Origin: CAADGY01 sp900696665
GTDB lineage: Bacteria; Acidobacteriota; Terriglobia; Bryobacterales; Bryobacteraceae
DNA: 61,715 nt
Direction of reading: 5' to 3'
Assembly: GCA_035063885.1 (NCBI GenBank)
Contig: JAPSFM010000021.1
Coordinates: forward strand, 1 to 61,715
The position numbers and the translations under genes were made by a program. Each line of letters begins with the position of its first letter. Position 1 is the stretch's first letter. Below the pieces are notes generated by a model. It did no database searches. It saw nothing but the letters and a program-made list of their open reading frames with translations, and was not told where the DNA came from. Positions 61,639 to 61,715 of the stretch are shown here, piece after piece.

Positions 61639-61715
61639 GCGTAACTGAGTAGTCGATGAGGGAAGGCCCCTCGGAACCGTCTTGCAGGAGAAGGTTCCAA
61701 ACCACGTCCCGCTGC

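Overview
The window looks like a chromosomal segment (about 60% G+C by eye) of a Gram-negative bacterium. It most resembles the Acidobacteriota, Bryobacterales/Solibacter-like lineage. The pointers are a large Oar-like TonB-dependent receptor with an N-terminal carboxypeptidase-regulatory domain, a second receptor remnant, a PEP-CTERM protein, a TgpA-like transglutaminase, lipid A/Kdo enzymes, and many secreted carbohydrate-active proteins among housekeeping genes. This placement rests on gene content only; no rRNA or tRNA gene was found.

Layout. 0.4-6.3 kb: a possible small secreted peptide, a minimal zinc metallopeptidase, cmk, aspartate kinase, a PpiD-type periplasmic folding factor, a DedA membrane protein and a short tatA. 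6.4-11.1 kb: HU, recA, an ATP-grasp enzyme, a CBM9-like secreted protein, YggX and a small conserved protein. 11.1-16.7 kb: TgpA-like transglutaminase, a decayed hybrid histidine kinase, a divergent cupin/MarR pair around a two-part palindromic operator, and two exported proteins. 16.8-23.6 kb: a parallel beta-helix protein, a single-chain WaaA(KdtA)-LpxK fusion, a DUF4112 protein, decayed glycosyltransferase and GH130 fragments, and a BNR-repeat protein. 23.8-33.7 kb: metK-ahcY, then tig-clpX-lon-engB-rho; clpP is not in its usual place between tig and clpX. 33.8-48.4 kb: mostly accessory genes (DUF5060/DUF4038 glycosidase-like, tsaB, exported RraA-like, lytic transglycosylase, HD-GYP regulator, M14 peptidase, PEP-CTERM protein, amidohydrolase, an unusual protein with a degenerate receiver tail, IclR regulator, a gene with an in-frame TGA, and a GH144/glucoamylase-type enzyme). 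48.5-57.7 kb: rsmA, an ECF sigma/anti-sigma pair with an apparent autoregulatory promoter, crotonase-ribH-nusB, lepA, a PafA-like phosphatase, groES without groEL, and an OmpH/Skp chaperone. 57.8-61.6 kb: transposase and TonB-receptor remnants, then a complete 1075-residue receptor.

Functional themes. Envelope biogenesis and protein quality control recur (PpiD, TatA, Kdo transferase/lipid A kinase, Skp, trigger factor, ClpX, Lon, GroES, ECF sigma). A second theme is capture and breakdown of polysaccharide, by secreted beta-helix, BNR, DUF5060 and GH144-like proteins plus the TonB receptor. Gene decay is visible at six or so sites. I did not find a coherent new multi-gene defence or mobile system. 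The strongest unusual features are the WaaA-LpxK fusion, the autoregulated ECF sigma factor with a TonB-C-like anti-sigma factor, the MarR operator, the missing clpP, and the decayed GT/GH130 locus.
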